In this document: positions 11,101 through 26,100 of the stretch, in pieces
How the letters are laid out: the number at the start of each line of letters is the position of its first letter
How positions within the stretch are numbered: position 1 is the stretch's first letter
Origin: Podocnemis expansa
Lineage: Eukaryota > Chordata > Testudines > Podocnemididae
NCBI GenBank assembly: GCA_007922195.1
Contig: ML681994.1
Location: forward strand, 47,476,434-47,540,433
DNA: 64,000 nt
Direction: 5' to 3'
Made by a program: the position numbers and the translations under genes
Notes under the pieces: model-generated
Told to the model about the DNA's origin: nothing
The model's database searches: none
Seen by the model: the letters and a program-made list of their open reading frames with translations, nothing else

Positions 11101-14100
11101 CAAGGACTTACCAATGGTAACATCTGAAGAACTGTGTGTTTCTAAAAAGCTGTTGAGATGATGCCATGTCTTAGGGATCCAGTCAATGATCTTGATGAGG
11201 TCATTATTGCGAACATTTCTTTCTATTTCTGTCTCAATCAGTTTCCTTCTCAGATACCTGCCCAGGAAACCTTTTACAGGTTCTGTGTGATTAGCACACA
11301 ACACCCACCTAATGTGGGAAGAGAAAACGTCAAGTAATCTTACAACGAATAAACATTACCTTTCATCCTAGGAACCGTGACATTGGGGTTTAATGCTGGT
11401 AATCTACTAAAATAAACGTCAATTCTAAGAGTAAGTTATGAGGATCTATTTAATCTTTATCACAATGGTGATCTCAGTGCCTCAACTTTCTGGGCTGGTA
11501 GAAATCAAGTATGTTACAAGGCAGGCATATTGCAACAATATTTAGCATACTGCTGTCAGGACAGTGGGGTAGCAGGAAAGATATTCTATCTGTTTTGCCA
11601 GGAGGAAAAGTGCCACACAGATTGCGGTAATTAAAGGAGGCAAACAGCTGGAAAGTATAATTAAATTCAAAGAAGAAGTGCTGGAGGAGAAGCTGGAATG
11701 AGAAGAAGGAAGGCTGAGGGGCCTGCACAGGCTAAAAGGGACAAATTGAAGATAAAGAAGGTGTATTTACCTGAAATTGTGATGCAGCTCTAGATTTGGT
11801 GATGAAGTAACCCCTTGGTTCATTGTTCCGATAATATAGGGACTGAAAAAGGAAAAGTAATACATTTAGTCGGGAAGTTAGTTGCAACAAAATCCACCTA
11901 GGAGGCTGTTCAGAAAAACATTATTTTTGTTATGCATGGAGTCTTCTTTGAAAAAGAAAAGTGCAAGTGATAGTCAATGTCACATTCCAGTGATTTCTGG
12001 TTGGACTTATTTCTAGTGTATTTGTTCTTGGGTATTTTTTCTTTTCACATTTATGTTTTACTAGTGATCATAAATGAAGCAAAATGGTGCTCATGTAATT
12101 TATTAGATATGTTTGAAGCTTTTACTACCAAAGGCCAGTGAATCTTGAGCCATAATATACAAATATTTTATGAAGGAAAGTCCCTACCACTGGCACTTCT
12201 ATGGCAGATATGGCCTGATTAATAGGCCAATAGCAGTTTTCAAATACCCTTAATTATTTTTTATTCTTTTTTGATCACAAAAGACAGCCAGTCAATTGTA
12301 TTTTCCTGTGGTACTATTCTGAAACAACATTTACCTCTCTTCTACAGCATGGTCAGTTTTGGGCTCAGAGTTCAGTTGCTGAAAACAGCAGGTCTACCTC
12401 AGGTAGAGCAGTTACTGTTCAGGATAGTCCATCAGTCCGCACAGTATCCAAGAAAACACCTTATTGATAATTACTATAGTTCAGTAAAACAAAAAAGGAG
12501 TCCTGTGGCACTTCAAGATTCACAAATTTATTGCATGGGGCTTTTGTGGGAGAAAATCCCATGTCATCAAATGCTTTAAAGATCTGATAAAGTGGGATTT
12601 TCTATCACGAAAGCTCATGTGATAAATAAATGTGTTAGTCTTTTAGTGCCACAGGACTCCTTGTTTGTTTTTAGTGAACTAAACTAACATGGTTGCCCCT
12701 TTGGTACTATAGTTCTTTTGCTGTATCCTCCCACAAGCTCTGTGCTCTTCTCATGGAATTAATGAGCCTTTTCTTCCCCCATGATACAGATGTGTTCTAT
12801 AGCAATTAAGATCCTTATTCGGCAAAGAACTAGAGCAGATACTTAACTTTAAGCATACATATAAATCTCAGTAATGTCAGTGGGAGTTAAAATGAAGTAC
12901 ACACAAGTGCTTGGCTTAACAGAGATGGAATTACTAATGTTTTTAAAGTTAAGCTCATGCTTAAGTACTTTTCTGAAGTGGGGTATAATAACTACAAAGG
13001 TTCCTTATAGGATATTTCATCATGTCTAACTCATAAAGAGCTTTTAATTGTTCTAAGCATAAAAGGCAGGGCAAAGAAGAGCTACTACTTACCATGTATT
13101 ATATTTACAGTTGAGGAATCCATTGAAGATATCACTCAAAGAACCAATATGGTGAAGGTTATCAAGAATTATTACTACAGGGAGATCAGTACCATTGTTG
13201 TCAGCAGTGCACTGCTCAGCCAGGTTAGCTAGGTACTGGCGCAGATCCTTCAGCAAAAGAAACAAATAAAACAGGAGAGTAAAATGCACTTATTCATAGT
13301 GGAGGAGATTTTCAAAAGGCACAATGGGGAGTTAAGTTCTTCCCAGTACTAAGTTCCCATGACCACAAAGACTTGCTTCTCAACTAAGGCAAAACTGAAG
13401 TTTCAACTGTATAGAGAGAAAATATATAGCCATCATGGGCTAATGAAAACAAAAATGTAGGTTAGCACTCACTAAACAGAAGATAATAAAGTTTGTGTCC
13501 TTCTATCCTGAGGATACATTTCTCAACAGTCCAGTGACAAAAGGCTCCACATTCCATTACCAAATCAAATTTAGTTCACAGAACAGTTCCCCACTTTTAG
13601 CAGCATCAATTTAACCTAATTAAATAACAAATTATCATCTCATCTAGTTCACTGATCCCATTCCCTCAGATTTCTGTACAGCACCTTCCTCCCCTCACAG
13701 ATCACTCATTTAACCTTTTGGGGCTACTACATTTCATGCCACAATGAAGTATGTTGCTTATTTTTCTTTCTCTGTTGAGTTGCTAGCTACCTGACTATCT
13801 GGGGGACTAATGAGGGATTTCAGGTAGAGGAAGAATGGTTTGTAATAATCATTGTATTTTTTTTCTCTTGACGGTTTATTCTTCTTCTGTGTCCCAGCTA
13901 TTCAAGCTTTTTTGCTGTCCCTTGTGTGTAGTCTAGCATACTGCACACAGCATAGCAATGAGAGCGCAGCACAGGATGTATTTTCTTAGAATGGGGATAT
14001 TTCATTTTGTACATCAGAATTTGCTCCTATCAGTTTGCAAGGTTGTGACACAGGCCTCTCAACAACAAAAGAAATGAAAGAGGTATGCGTTTTTTGTTAT

Positions 14101-17100
14101 CATTGTGAATCTTTGGCACTTTGGAAAGAAATCTTATTGTCATTGCACTAGAACATTTCCTGGACTGGTGACAGCAAAATAATATATTTTTTTAAAGCAG
14201 AAGCATATTATTTGTTGTTTTGGAAAAGCTCTTATTTAGGTGTGTAAATATCATAGGATTTTTCCGACGAGGTGCCTCTGTGGAAAAATCATGAGTTTCT
14301 TCCAAATATAGCTCTATAGCACCATCTCTTATTATTCAATCAAAACTGGCAAAGATTTATTTTCCTTTATCACAAAACTAGAAGGTTTACTTTTCAAATA
14401 ATCCTAGCATAAAATAAAGAAGAAAGTGAAAGAGAATATACCTATGCTTGCCAGGGAGTTAGCAAATCAATGTTTTTATGAATCACTCACATTATATATA
14501 TACCACATACACAATTCTGATAAATTTGAGCACTTTCCTGCCAGAGTGAATGACATCACAAATCACTTGCTTAAAGGGAAGGAAAATAGATATTTATGGT
14601 GGAACTGACCATTATCTGATCCCTCTAATGCCTGTGTAGACTTTTGTCTTGTTTGATTCTAACAGTGCTAAATGCTGTTCAGGAAACGCTAAGCAAAGAT
14701 GTATGTTTTTCTGATTTTTTTTTTTTGGGTACCAATCAATCTACATACCTTATTTGGGATAATAGGTGGCTTCTAATTTACTTGTGGTTAATTTGGTTAT
14801 CCTGTGAATACCTTGGCAATCTGAGCCATAGTTCATACAACTTGAATGTTGCCTGAAGCCAGTGCTAAATATTGTATTAACAGCACTACTAACATAGCAT
14901 TCAGTAGACCACAGCAGCAACCATAAATTACATAGTGCTGAGCAAGGAGCTGAAACCAAATGCTAATTCAATACCCTATACACTATCTCATCCTTCCTAC
15001 TCCCCTCTAGTAATTTTCGACTGCCATTTTCACTGTTAAATGCAAGTCACACTAATACTGTATTGTACAGCAAATGTCTTCAGAGAGAAACTATTAGCAC
15101 TCCATGGACCATGAGTTAAGACTGTGTTTTATTCTGCCTTTATCAGCATGTGAAGTGGAAGTCCTTTAAAGACCCCAAAATTCAGCTCTTCCTCACAATG
15201 CCATCATGCACCACTGAGGGTACCAAGAGCTGTGGCTGCATGTTTCAGTCAGATCAGAGGTTTAACCTTGCAAAAAAACAGAACCACCAGGGAATAGAGC
15301 AGTGTCTAAGTTAGCAGTATCAGCTCTTGGTCATCACAACAAACTGAACAATGAATTTATCATCTGTAATTGTAACTTACCTTGCTTGATTTGTGATCTA
15401 CATTAAAAGTAGCGATTGCATCCTCAGTTTTTTTCCTGCCTGATTTAGTTATTATGTACTCAGCCAGTCTGTTGGCTAAATAGGTCTTTCCAGTGCCACT
15501 GGGTCCTGACAGGATAATTCTGTGATGTTCCATCAATAAATTAAAGTACCGTTGGGTAATTGGCTTAGGAATTAGTGTATCAAACACAAAACTGTCCAAA
15601 CTATTTTCTTCTACTCCTGAGAATAAAAGAAAAAAAAAATGCTTGTCTCCATTCAAGGTGATGTCTAAGATAAGCATAAATTCAGCACGGATCCTACTGA
15701 TATCCATATCATGCAGAGAACAGGTAAATGCTTCTATCTAAAACAAGCTTTTCTCCAAGGTTTAAATACCACTGGAAATGCAGAGATACTTCCTAAGGGG
15801 CAAAAAGCTTAAATAGAAGGAGCAGAACCATCACGACTAGATGGGTGGGAGTAAGAAAATCAAAGTAAATGTGAAGAGATGTCTCAGTGAGCCAGAGATG
15901 CATGTTTCAAACCTTAAATGCACTTAAGATAAAAAGGTCAAAGTGATAAGGGTTACCAGAAGAAAGATATCACATCAAATGACACAAAGTCCTTTTGAAA
16001 GCCCCTAACATAAGAAAACCCTACAGCTTTTTGAAATATTTCAGATCTCTGTCGAGGAGCAGGGTGACGTGGAAACATTTCTGAACTGAACCTGTGAATT
16101 TTGTCCCTTGTCCCTAAAATTTGTCTTTTCCTGTGAACTGAGAATCAATGAGAGAAGAGAAATATTTTTAGTTTCATTTAATATTTATACTCCTACATAC
16201 ACAGTGTGAATGTGCTAAGCACTACAGAAACACATGCAAAAAGAGCTTCCATGTCAAATGACTCCCTGTGATGGAAAGGGTGTGAGAAAAGGTTAAGTTT
16301 AAATGATGCATGGATGGGACTGAAGGATGTGGCAAAGAGGACTAAAATATCTGCAAACACATATTTATGCTTTTACCTTTCAGATTCACAGTGATGATGT
16401 TATTATCTCCAACCAGATATCCACAAGGCAGCAGTTCAGGCACTTCCAGGCTATGGGCTCTAATTAAATCCCCTATACGGTAGCTAGCGATACAGTCAGA
16501 GCTTAAACCTAGGCTAGTAGCTGGATCTACTCGGAAGATGTATTCCTAAAATCAAATATAAATATAAGATATAAAAGTATGCAAAGTCATTGCATGTGAG
16601 ACAAGTTATTAATATACACTTTCATTTAGGTGGAGTCTCATTGAAAGAAGACTCAGATTTATGCATTACAGAGCAATAAATGTAAATTTAAAAAAGAGTA
16701 GAAGTATTAAGAAAAACTTAAAATACCTTAAGCTACATGGAAAAAAATGAATTAGGCAAGTCATAACTAAGCAAGCATGGAGAATTTATAGGAGACAAAG
16801 GATATGGAATTAATTGATCAACCAACTTTTAAATGCCCCCACCTTAAAGAGACGTCTAATTACTCCATCTAAAATGTCCCATTTGGTTTTCCCACTAACC
16901 CCAATGGATCCTATCAAATATGACTGTGTCTTTTGATCCTACAAAAAAGAGAGAGAGAGAACATTCACAAACTGGGACTTAAATTGTAGGAAGTCAGTTT
17001 TCCACACACATTCTATTGTTTTTTCCAATGAAGAAAACGAAGATCTCTAAGATACAACACTACAACTAAGTAATTAACACATACAAATAGATTTAAATAA

Positions 17101-20100
17101 TGCCATGGTCAGTCTTGCTTCATGCAACTGTCCATATATTATTTTTATTATACATACAGATGTAAAGTACATTACATAAACCACAGTGCCCTAAGGTTTC
17201 TTCTGTATTCAGGCCTGCACACAGGAGCTAAACACCAGTGGCTGGCCTTTGCTGCATGGTGTAGCACAAAAGCCTCCTTAATGCAAGGTAGAATCTGGGC
17301 CTAGCAGTGTAAAAATACTGAATTGTGACCAAGTAAGCTCTCATCCCAGTGAGTCACTTGACCTCAAAATAGGGATACTGCTTTCATTTCTTTTTAAAGA
17401 AATTTAGGATCAAAACGATCTTATACATTTTTGGCTTACTGGTTTTGCACCATGTGCAAAAGTGATTTAGAGTCCTGGTGGCATCTCAGTCATAAAACTA
17501 AAACTCACTGTGTACAAACACAGGACATATTCTATTTAAAAGACTTGTGAAACACAAAATACAAGATCATCAGAATATGACTCCAAATTGATTAATTTGG
17601 TCATCTTTACTTTATCCACATGAGGGGCATATTTATAATTTGCCAGGATCCCAAGGGCTATATCTAACTTACAGTGACCTTCCTTTTAACAGAAGCCCAT
17701 CTGGAGAGACTACAGGTCCCAGTATGCAATATTTCAACTTAAACTGAGTTGGATTAATGGTTTGCCTAAGTCTTCAAAAAAGCAGTAGTAAGCCATAATG
17801 AAGAAGACTGAGGAAAATGCATTTGACTATACTTGTATCAGATAAAAATATATGAAGAGAGGATAAAAGAAAAAGGGTATATTTTGGATGTTTGACTAGC
17901 AGTCCCTGACTGAAAACAGTGCAAATAACCCAGGTATACCAGCTGTATTTATTATAGCTGTGATTCTAGGACTTCAGAAAAAAAATGAACCTACCTTGGA
18001 TCGACCATAGCCCTTACTTATGGTGACTATAATTTTAACATTGTGGCCTTCTTTGTGGAGGGCTCCGTCTGTAACATCATCCAGTAAAATATCTACAGTA
18101 CAAGAAGCAAATACATTTTTTTTTCAGAATGCACTTAATCTGAGAAGTGAAACCAGCTTTTTTCTACTTGTCATTTTATTGGTTGGTGCGAGGGCATTTA
18201 GGAAGAAAGGCTGTTGATCACAATAATCTGCAGTACAATCATTTTAATTGCTACGTAATTCTCCTTCCTATGACTGTTGGAAAGTAAAAAGTAATGATTT
18301 GCCATCTGGTGAAGGCAATGGTTCTTCAAAAGCGTTAGTTATGTGTATCCTGAGCTGAGGACCTATATGCTCCTTAATTACAACAAAACTTTTTCTTTGC
18401 TTTCCCTGGTGGAATTTGTTCAAAACTACCAAAGACCATGTGACAACCTAGCTTAAATCCCATATTATGTTTCTACCTTTGGGTACACACTTTGCCCTTT
18501 GAAATTCTGTCAGTTGAAAAACTGGAAAGCATTTGCTGCTGTAATCACATTGGGTTTTACCTTCTCTTCCCAAGAGACCTCACCGTATACCTGTGAAACG
18601 TGGTTACATGGATAGTTCCTTTTTCCTTATGATGCAGCTTCTAGAGCTTCAGTCCCTTCTTGTTCTTTTCACATCATCAGCTTCTTTGATCAGAAAGAAG
18701 AGACCCTTGCCCAAGAAACTGCTTCATATTCAACTGGACTCAATGTGTGCACCCACTTTTCTGCTAATGAGGTTTCAATATGGAACATCACAGAGGCCTT
18801 GGAGGTAGAATCTCCACTTTCCTCTAGGAATTTGTTTTTAGACCTCTTTTTTCAATGGCTCCTGCAACAGGAACACAGGAGGAAATGCTTCCTTGTTAGA
18901 GACTGAGGCCAAACTATTTCTGGAAGGAACCCAACTTTCCCCACAAAGATTTTTTAACAAAGCATGGAGGCTTCCACTCTTGGGGGTTTTCACTAAGTGT
19001 CTGAATTATTCAAAATCTCTATTATTCTGCATTCTAGCTTGCCTTGTCAACACAGCAGCAGAATCTTGTTAGGGATTCATTAGTCTCACTTGTTGCAGCC
19101 CGTAAGCATGCTTAATTGGGCCACAGCACCAGAGCCTATGATTAATAACCTCTTGGTCTCTATGAAAGACCCAGAAGATTTGACAGTGGAAATGTCCAAC
19201 ATTTGCAAGCTCTCTGCTGTCATAGCAAAATGATATGCACAGAGCTTAGACTGAAAGGGGTACACATTTGAACAGGGTCCTTCTCTCCTTCATGTGTCCT
19301 CATTCTTGTCACTTATAATCAAAAGCAACCAGCTTGCAGACTAGAAGAGAATGCATAAAAAGCACACAGAGAATTCTACACAGTCTCTCTCTCTCTCTAT
19401 ATATATACACAGAGACATATATTACACATATATATTTTATATACACATATTTTTTGCTGTATCTGGCTTAATAGAATTCTAGACATAAACAGAACCAAGA
19501 GATCTGGAGCTGCAATTTGAGTATCATTTCATGAAAAAACTTCTATATTTAGTACTGCCGAAACAACCTCTGTTCTAGTTTGGGGGCTTCCTCCTGCAGA
19601 GTAGGGGGGAAAAGTACAATCAGACTTTTCCGTCCCACTACTGAATGAATATATTTTTGATAGAAGAAACCCTTCATGCTGTGACCAGGGACAATACAGA
19701 CTTATCCACTTCATGCGTTAATCCAGGCAATAAGGGCTGGAACATAAAGAAAAACATGCTGATTTTCATATAAAATTAAACTAGAAGAGAGGCTGAAATA
19801 CCCATATAATCAATGACTGGCAAGATACTATGACTGACTGCCAACTCAAATTATCGTCAGGCAGTTTGGCAGAACCCCAGCTGTATTATTGCCCAGATTC
19901 CCTCTATAATTATTAGCCACACTGTTATTGCTTCCAGAGATTGCATTATGCTTCCTACAGATGTGTATTATCAATGATTTCTCTGCTTTTGCTATGCGCA
20001 CAGTTCTAATGGTTGAGATAGTACTTCTGTTTCTTGGTCACCGTGTGCAATGAGTGCAGAAAGATGACAGTGAAGATATTGGCATTATCTATCCCCAAAA

Positions 20101-23100
20101 ACTACTGTATTGGAAAGTTAAAAGTATGAATGTTCAGAATATTGACCTAAATTCTGGTTGCTTTTCTACACGAAAATTCCCTTAGAAGTTAATGTAAGTA
20201 TATAGTGAGCAAAGCAGGATTTTGCTCAACAGTATATGGTAAATGGGTTGACTGCATATGGGAAGAAAAAGGTCTTCCTAACTTAAACTAGATATCAGTA
20301 CTACACAACAAATTACTAGGCTCTTACTCTAACAGTTCCAAAGGGATAGCCACGTTAGTCTACTTCAGCAAAACAACAAGTTGTCCTGTAGCACTTTTAA
20401 AGACTAACACATTTATTTATCACATGAGCTTTCAAGGGAGAAAAATCCCACTTTATCAGATACTTTGAAGACAGTTTCAAAGCACCTGTTGAAATGGGAT
20501 TTTCTCCCATGAAAGCTCATGTGATAAATAAATGTCTTAGTCTTTAAAAGTGCCATAAGACTCCTTATTTGTTTAACTCTAACACTGTTTACTTTCCTTC
20601 CTGATTGCAGAAATGATGCATTTTGAAGGAAACTGCAGGAAATGACAATAAATATTTGTAGATAAAAGGGAATGTTTCAATAACTACTCTCACATTTGTC
20701 ACAGAAAGACACATATCTCAGCAGTTCTTTGGCACCTGTTGTACAGTGATGCCCTTCTTAACAACTCATAGAGTAAAAAATTAAAGAGAAACACTGCTAA
20801 GAGCTAGGAACGTACTGTGTTGATGGTAAATAACTATTTTTACTATTCTCTGATGTTTTGGTGATGCTCTATTTTTGTGATGTCCACATGCAAACACCCT
20901 TTAGAACATGCATATCTGAGGTTTATATGTACAAGCACGTGAAGTTTCAGAAGGCACATCTGAAGTATGGACCATCAATAAGATACAAATGAAAGACAAA
21001 TACACCAGTGTTATATATTATATCTATAACTATCTCTATATCTATATATAAAATTCACCTGATGTAACGGAGTCTGTAATATTCAAGTTGTTCAGAGAAA
21101 GTCCTAATGATTGCCGTGATGAAGAGGAGGATGTGCTGCTTGAAGACTCAGAAGATGGTCGAGCCAGCTTCCCAGTATTTCCAGTCTCTGCCTTTAAGCG
21201 ATCATTTTCAGCTTTCAGTATCTCAATTTCATTCTAAAACAAAGAGAAATCAGTATAAAAAACATGGGAGACTTTTTATCTAAAAAAACCATTAAGTACA
21301 GGGTGACTGTTCACCAGCAAGAGATAACTGGTTTAGCAGCTCTGTAGCCTCACATATGTCAACAGAACAACAAAATTAGTGGAAACTGAACTCTCCTCTG
21401 AAATAGGGGAAGGGACTGCCTGCAAAGCCCCTTTTATTCTTCCATCATTACTGCTCCTGACCAACACAATTTTCGAGTCCTTGTGTTTACTACAGACCTG
21501 ACATATTGCAGGTGCACTTGGAATTTTCACTTCAGAAAGCCATTTTTTCTTTATCAAATATTTTTTGTAGTAGTTATTTAAGTGGCTGCTAAAATCTCAG
21601 ATGGATAATGCTGCTAGTCACAGAAAACTATCGTTGCCACTAGAAGTACACTGAATCAATAACATCACCAATGAGAGTTGAAATTAAAACCAAGCAAAAA
21701 TGAGATAGTTTAACTGTTTCATAACTCCTGTTGACATCAAACACACTTTTTGATCATGCAAACATGGAATTGTTCAAGTGAGAGCCAAAAAAAATCTCTT
21801 TTGATGAAAACGTATAGTGACAGATGAATCAGAACAGTCAGGATTTTTTTGTTAGCTAAATCCTCTGTGGTGCCGAGTGATTATCGAGTTTACAAAAATA
21901 AAATGCAAACTTGGCCTGTGTACAACCTGGTACCAGCTAAATCTAGCTTTTAGACACTTCATGAAACATAGTACAAAGCAATTGCTTATTCTTGGAGATG
22001 ACACTGAACTTCGGATTTAATTCCATACTCATTCAAATTCTTCTAAGTGTATTACACTTTCATAAAGGCTCTTCTTTCACACTAAATTCGTAAAGGATAA
22101 CTCCCCCCCCACCCCCCACCCCCCCCCAAAAAACCTGAAACAAATCAAACAAGCAAATGGTGGGAAGTGAAGATTAGTCAAACATATACAGTAATGCCAG
22201 CAGGTAATAGAAAAACCTTGTGGACCTGTATTCAGATCTGGAATACAGCTCTTGTGAAATGAGTTATGTGATCTCAAACCATTCCACATCATATATGAAC
22301 TTCTTAACATCAGCCTGACCAACACTCTCTGACCAGCTGAGTCACATTAGGGATTGCTGAGAAGGTTTTAGGATGCTTTGAGCATGTACAGTACAGTAGT
22401 GTACACAGCTCCTCTTCCCCACCACTTCCAAAAACACCACATGGGCTGGAGAGCCTGGAAAGGTTCTAGGAAGGAGAAACACTGCAACAACAGTGATTGT
22501 CAGGAACATCAGGGGTCTAGTCAAGCACCGCTCCAACTGTTGAGTCAGGATTTTGGAGGCATGTGACCACAACAAACCCATCTGCCCATCCCAGGAGCAT
22601 CCCTCAGCTGGAGCTCTCCACAGAATTTCCCTACACTTTTAGCTTCTATGAACTGGTTTGGGCACTTGGGAAACTGAATGTTTGGATGAGGGTGTAGGAA
22701 TTCAAAGGTACAGTGAGGATTGAACATAGATGGGTTGAATAATTGCAGCTGAGTGGTGAAGATTTCAACTGCCTCTACACGCTTCAGTGATTTATCCTAT
22801 AATGCTGGGAACAACCAGCATACCTTCAAAACCCCAGGACTGATCTCACGAACACAGTCACCTTTCTCAATTTCCCTTTTCTTCACAGAATCAGATCTCA
22901 TGAAGATAGAAGAGGAGTTTATCAGCAGGGATGTGTTGGGAAGATGCAGGGTGAGAAGTTAGGAGAGGCAGATGTGGGTAAAAATTAACTCAGAATTTTA
23001 GTGGGATAATAAAAACAAATGGCTTGGGTTTGTGGTGAAGAGGTGGGTCAGGAACCAATAACAGTTTGGTAAAGGGGACAGTTCATGTACATAAAAAATA

Positions 23101-26100
23101 ATAATAAAAAACCCTCACTGAGATAGCAGTCAATTTTGATCTCTTTGCTTGTCTGTTTTATCTCTTCCTCCCACCCAAATCTTTTTATTGTAAAAGTCTT
23201 AGGGCAGAGATTATGTCTTCTTGTGTATCTGCAATACACATTTTGGTTGCTAGTATAATTTAAGTGATATGTACAGTGCTGGATTTAGGCACAAGCCAAG
23301 TAAGCCATGGGTTAGGGCTTTGCATTATGAGGGGCATCTAAATATGTCAGAGATAACTAAGACGATTTTTTCTCTTAATTTTTTATGGTATAGGGCCTCT
23401 GAATCTTGACATAGCTTAGGGGCTCAGCATGTCTTAATCCAGCGCTGGATATGTATTAATATTACATTACTGTCTGTAATGTAATATTAATGGATATGTC
23501 CATCAATGGCTATTAGCCAGGACATTCAGGGATTACTTTTTGATGGAAGCTGGGAATAGCCAGCAGGATGGATCACTTGATGACTGCCTGTTGTATTCAT
23601 TCCCTCAGAAGCACCCGGCACTGGCCACTATCAAAAGGCAGGATACTAGAACAGGCCATTAGCCTGACCCGGTATGGTCATTCTTATGCCTACATTACCA
23701 TTCCTGTCTCTAGGAAGAACTATTAACCTCTCACATTCCTGTGTACCAACATTTCTTTAAGTAATTGAAATAAAATAAGGGTAAGCAAGAAAAGAGAGGA
23801 AAAAAAAAAGAACGCATTATGCACTGTGCTAGTTACTTCTGCCACTGCACTGACCTGCATGCGGTTCATGGCTTCACGAATCTGATCAAGATGGTGTGCT
23901 GAGCTGAGGGCCTCGAGACGAATGTCTGTTAACTTCAGCTCCTTTTCCCTCAGCTCACTCTTTAGTTGTAGAATAATTTCAGCCTCTGCTTCTGTGCACT
24001 CACATATCCTAAAGAGGAGAAGGAAAATAGGCACGAGATGAAAGAAGGCTTCTCTCCTACAAGCAGTGTCATTATTACATATCAAAGAACAGAAAATGGT
24101 TTCTGCTGGTAAAACCTAGGAACGGAGAGAGTTTAATGAAAGCAACATGAAAAGATTCAAACTGCAAAATAATAATAAATAATAAAAGCAAAAATGTCCA
24201 CATGAAATAATCATATCTTTTTTATTTTACTAATTTAGTCTGTCTCCTATGGTAGAAAAAAAAAAGATGTAAAAAACCTAAACCAGATTTTCTTTTTTTT
24301 TTTTATGTGCTTGGTTTTTCAAATATGGAATAGCTGTATCTTCAAATGGTCTGAACTGTTTTTCATAGCTGTGTCACTTTTTCTGTGCAATGGCTATGAT
24401 TTCCCTAGGTAGCAATGATCAGAACAGAGCAATGGTCATCAGATTAAACTATTGCTATATACTAGTTATTACTACTAGGCACTAACAGTGGGCTTGTGCT
24501 ATGCAATACATCAAACTATAGTCCCTGCCCTTATGAGCTAAAAGACAGTCCCCTCAGAGGCTCTCATATTTACCTATGGTAGTTCCACGATAATACATGA
24601 TTTCTTAAATGTTGCCATTATTTACCTGTAGATATATCATAGAGTGAATATATCACTGCATGGTAACTGAGTAAATGTTGATTTTTACAGTGGAGATCAC
24701 TACATGGGGCAGAGAGCAACAGCTCTCGGAGCGACAGAGAGAGAAACATTTCATTTGACTTTATCTAGTAAAGTCGAGCAGCTACCTGACTCTCATTCTA
24801 TAACAGTACAGTGCATCTCATGTTACTCAGAACCCAGTGCCCCAGAACCCACTAGGATACTTAATTAAATCTATTCCTTAACATAGAACTGCCAGAAGAC
24901 GTAACAATGAGCATCTGCCACACTTCAGTACCAGTCAATTCTTGCTCTGATGTTATTTTGCTTTGATTACTTCTACTAAAGAGTTAATGTTCATAAAATA
25001 CTTTTAAAAATGAAAAGCACTCCATAATGAGTATTATAATTATTACTATTATGCAAACATGAAACAGAGGTCAGCTTTTAAAGACCAGAATGCATGCAAA
25101 CACATTTTGGGAAAGAAATTAAACACTCTTTAGCCTAGCACTTGGGAATGCAATTTCATGCCTCACACTCCTTTTTACCGGGATCTATGCTTGTATATCA
25201 CATGGCCATTTTGCCTTTTCTTTGGTGCCCAGACTAGAGATGACCTGCATACACATGTTAGACAGACAGAAGCAAGTGGAAGAAAGAAAGGTAATGGTTT
25301 AGAACATCAGACTCAGGTCAGGAAAATTAAAAAGAAATCTATGCAAAGGACAGATGAAAAAACTGATGGCATATAAAAATGTTAAATGGTGAACTAAAAA
25401 AGAAAAATTGTCAGACTTTAGCCTGACTATATTAACATGTAACTGTATTTTATATATGAGAAAAAAACAGACAAGGACTTGAATTACAATGTAGCAGACC
25501 ACCCCTTCATTCAACCATTGCAATAATTATCACTACTGAACTGATGAGGATTTTTGCATGTGTGGGAATACCAAAGAAAGACTGATGAACCAGAAAGCTG
25601 ATTTTATTTCAAAGCTAATAGGGGTCTTGTGCGACTTCTCAAAAACTAAGTCTTTAAAGACATTGGTCTTTTGCCCTCAGATGGATAAGTTGGTAGAGTG
25701 CTTCAATAAGACACTGAAAGAGATGTTTAGGACATTTGTGAACTTCTCTGGGATCAATGACTCCTGTACCACTTTCTGCCATCCTTGAAGTGCCACAGGC
25801 AACTGACAGGATTCTCAACATTGGAGTAACTACATGGAAGACATTGAAGCAGGAACCTAGATCTCTTCCACAAGGTGTGTGATGAGCAAAACTGAAAAAA
25901 AGCAAATCTGGTACAGTATGTGACCCACCTGACAGAGAATGTGGAGACACTGAGGTATTTTGCTAAAAAAAAACCCTTGTGAAGTCCAAAAACAAAAAGA
26001 AATGGGCCTATGACCAAAGGGTGAGGATGTGAGTCCAGAGACAGGATATCATTTATAATTATTATCATTATTTGGCCCAGAGATAGGATATTATTTTTGC

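Larger units (their letters stand above)
18093..21058 (-). other. NAV3: NAV3 intron
   Basis: A 3.0-kb intron holding a CT/TA microsatellite (about 19381-19450), the PLE-tail dimer at 20335-20575 and an AT-rich simple stretch next to the exon (21011-21050). The rest is unrecognised. Confidence 0.85.
21234..23854 (-). other. NAV3: NAV3 intron
   Basis: A 2.6-kb intron with a C-rich homopolymeric patch at 22102-22128, an L2-like 3' end about 23165-23262, the hAT-like MITE at 23274-23447 and a hairpin at 23456-23490. Otherwise unrecognised. Confidence 0.85.

Noticed and set aside
12483..12704. First read as a tRNA-derived SINE tail
   Set aside because: No pol III A/B boxes are present, and the same tail is contiguous with PLE coding sequence at 51.9 and 54.9 kb. 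PLE origin is better supported.
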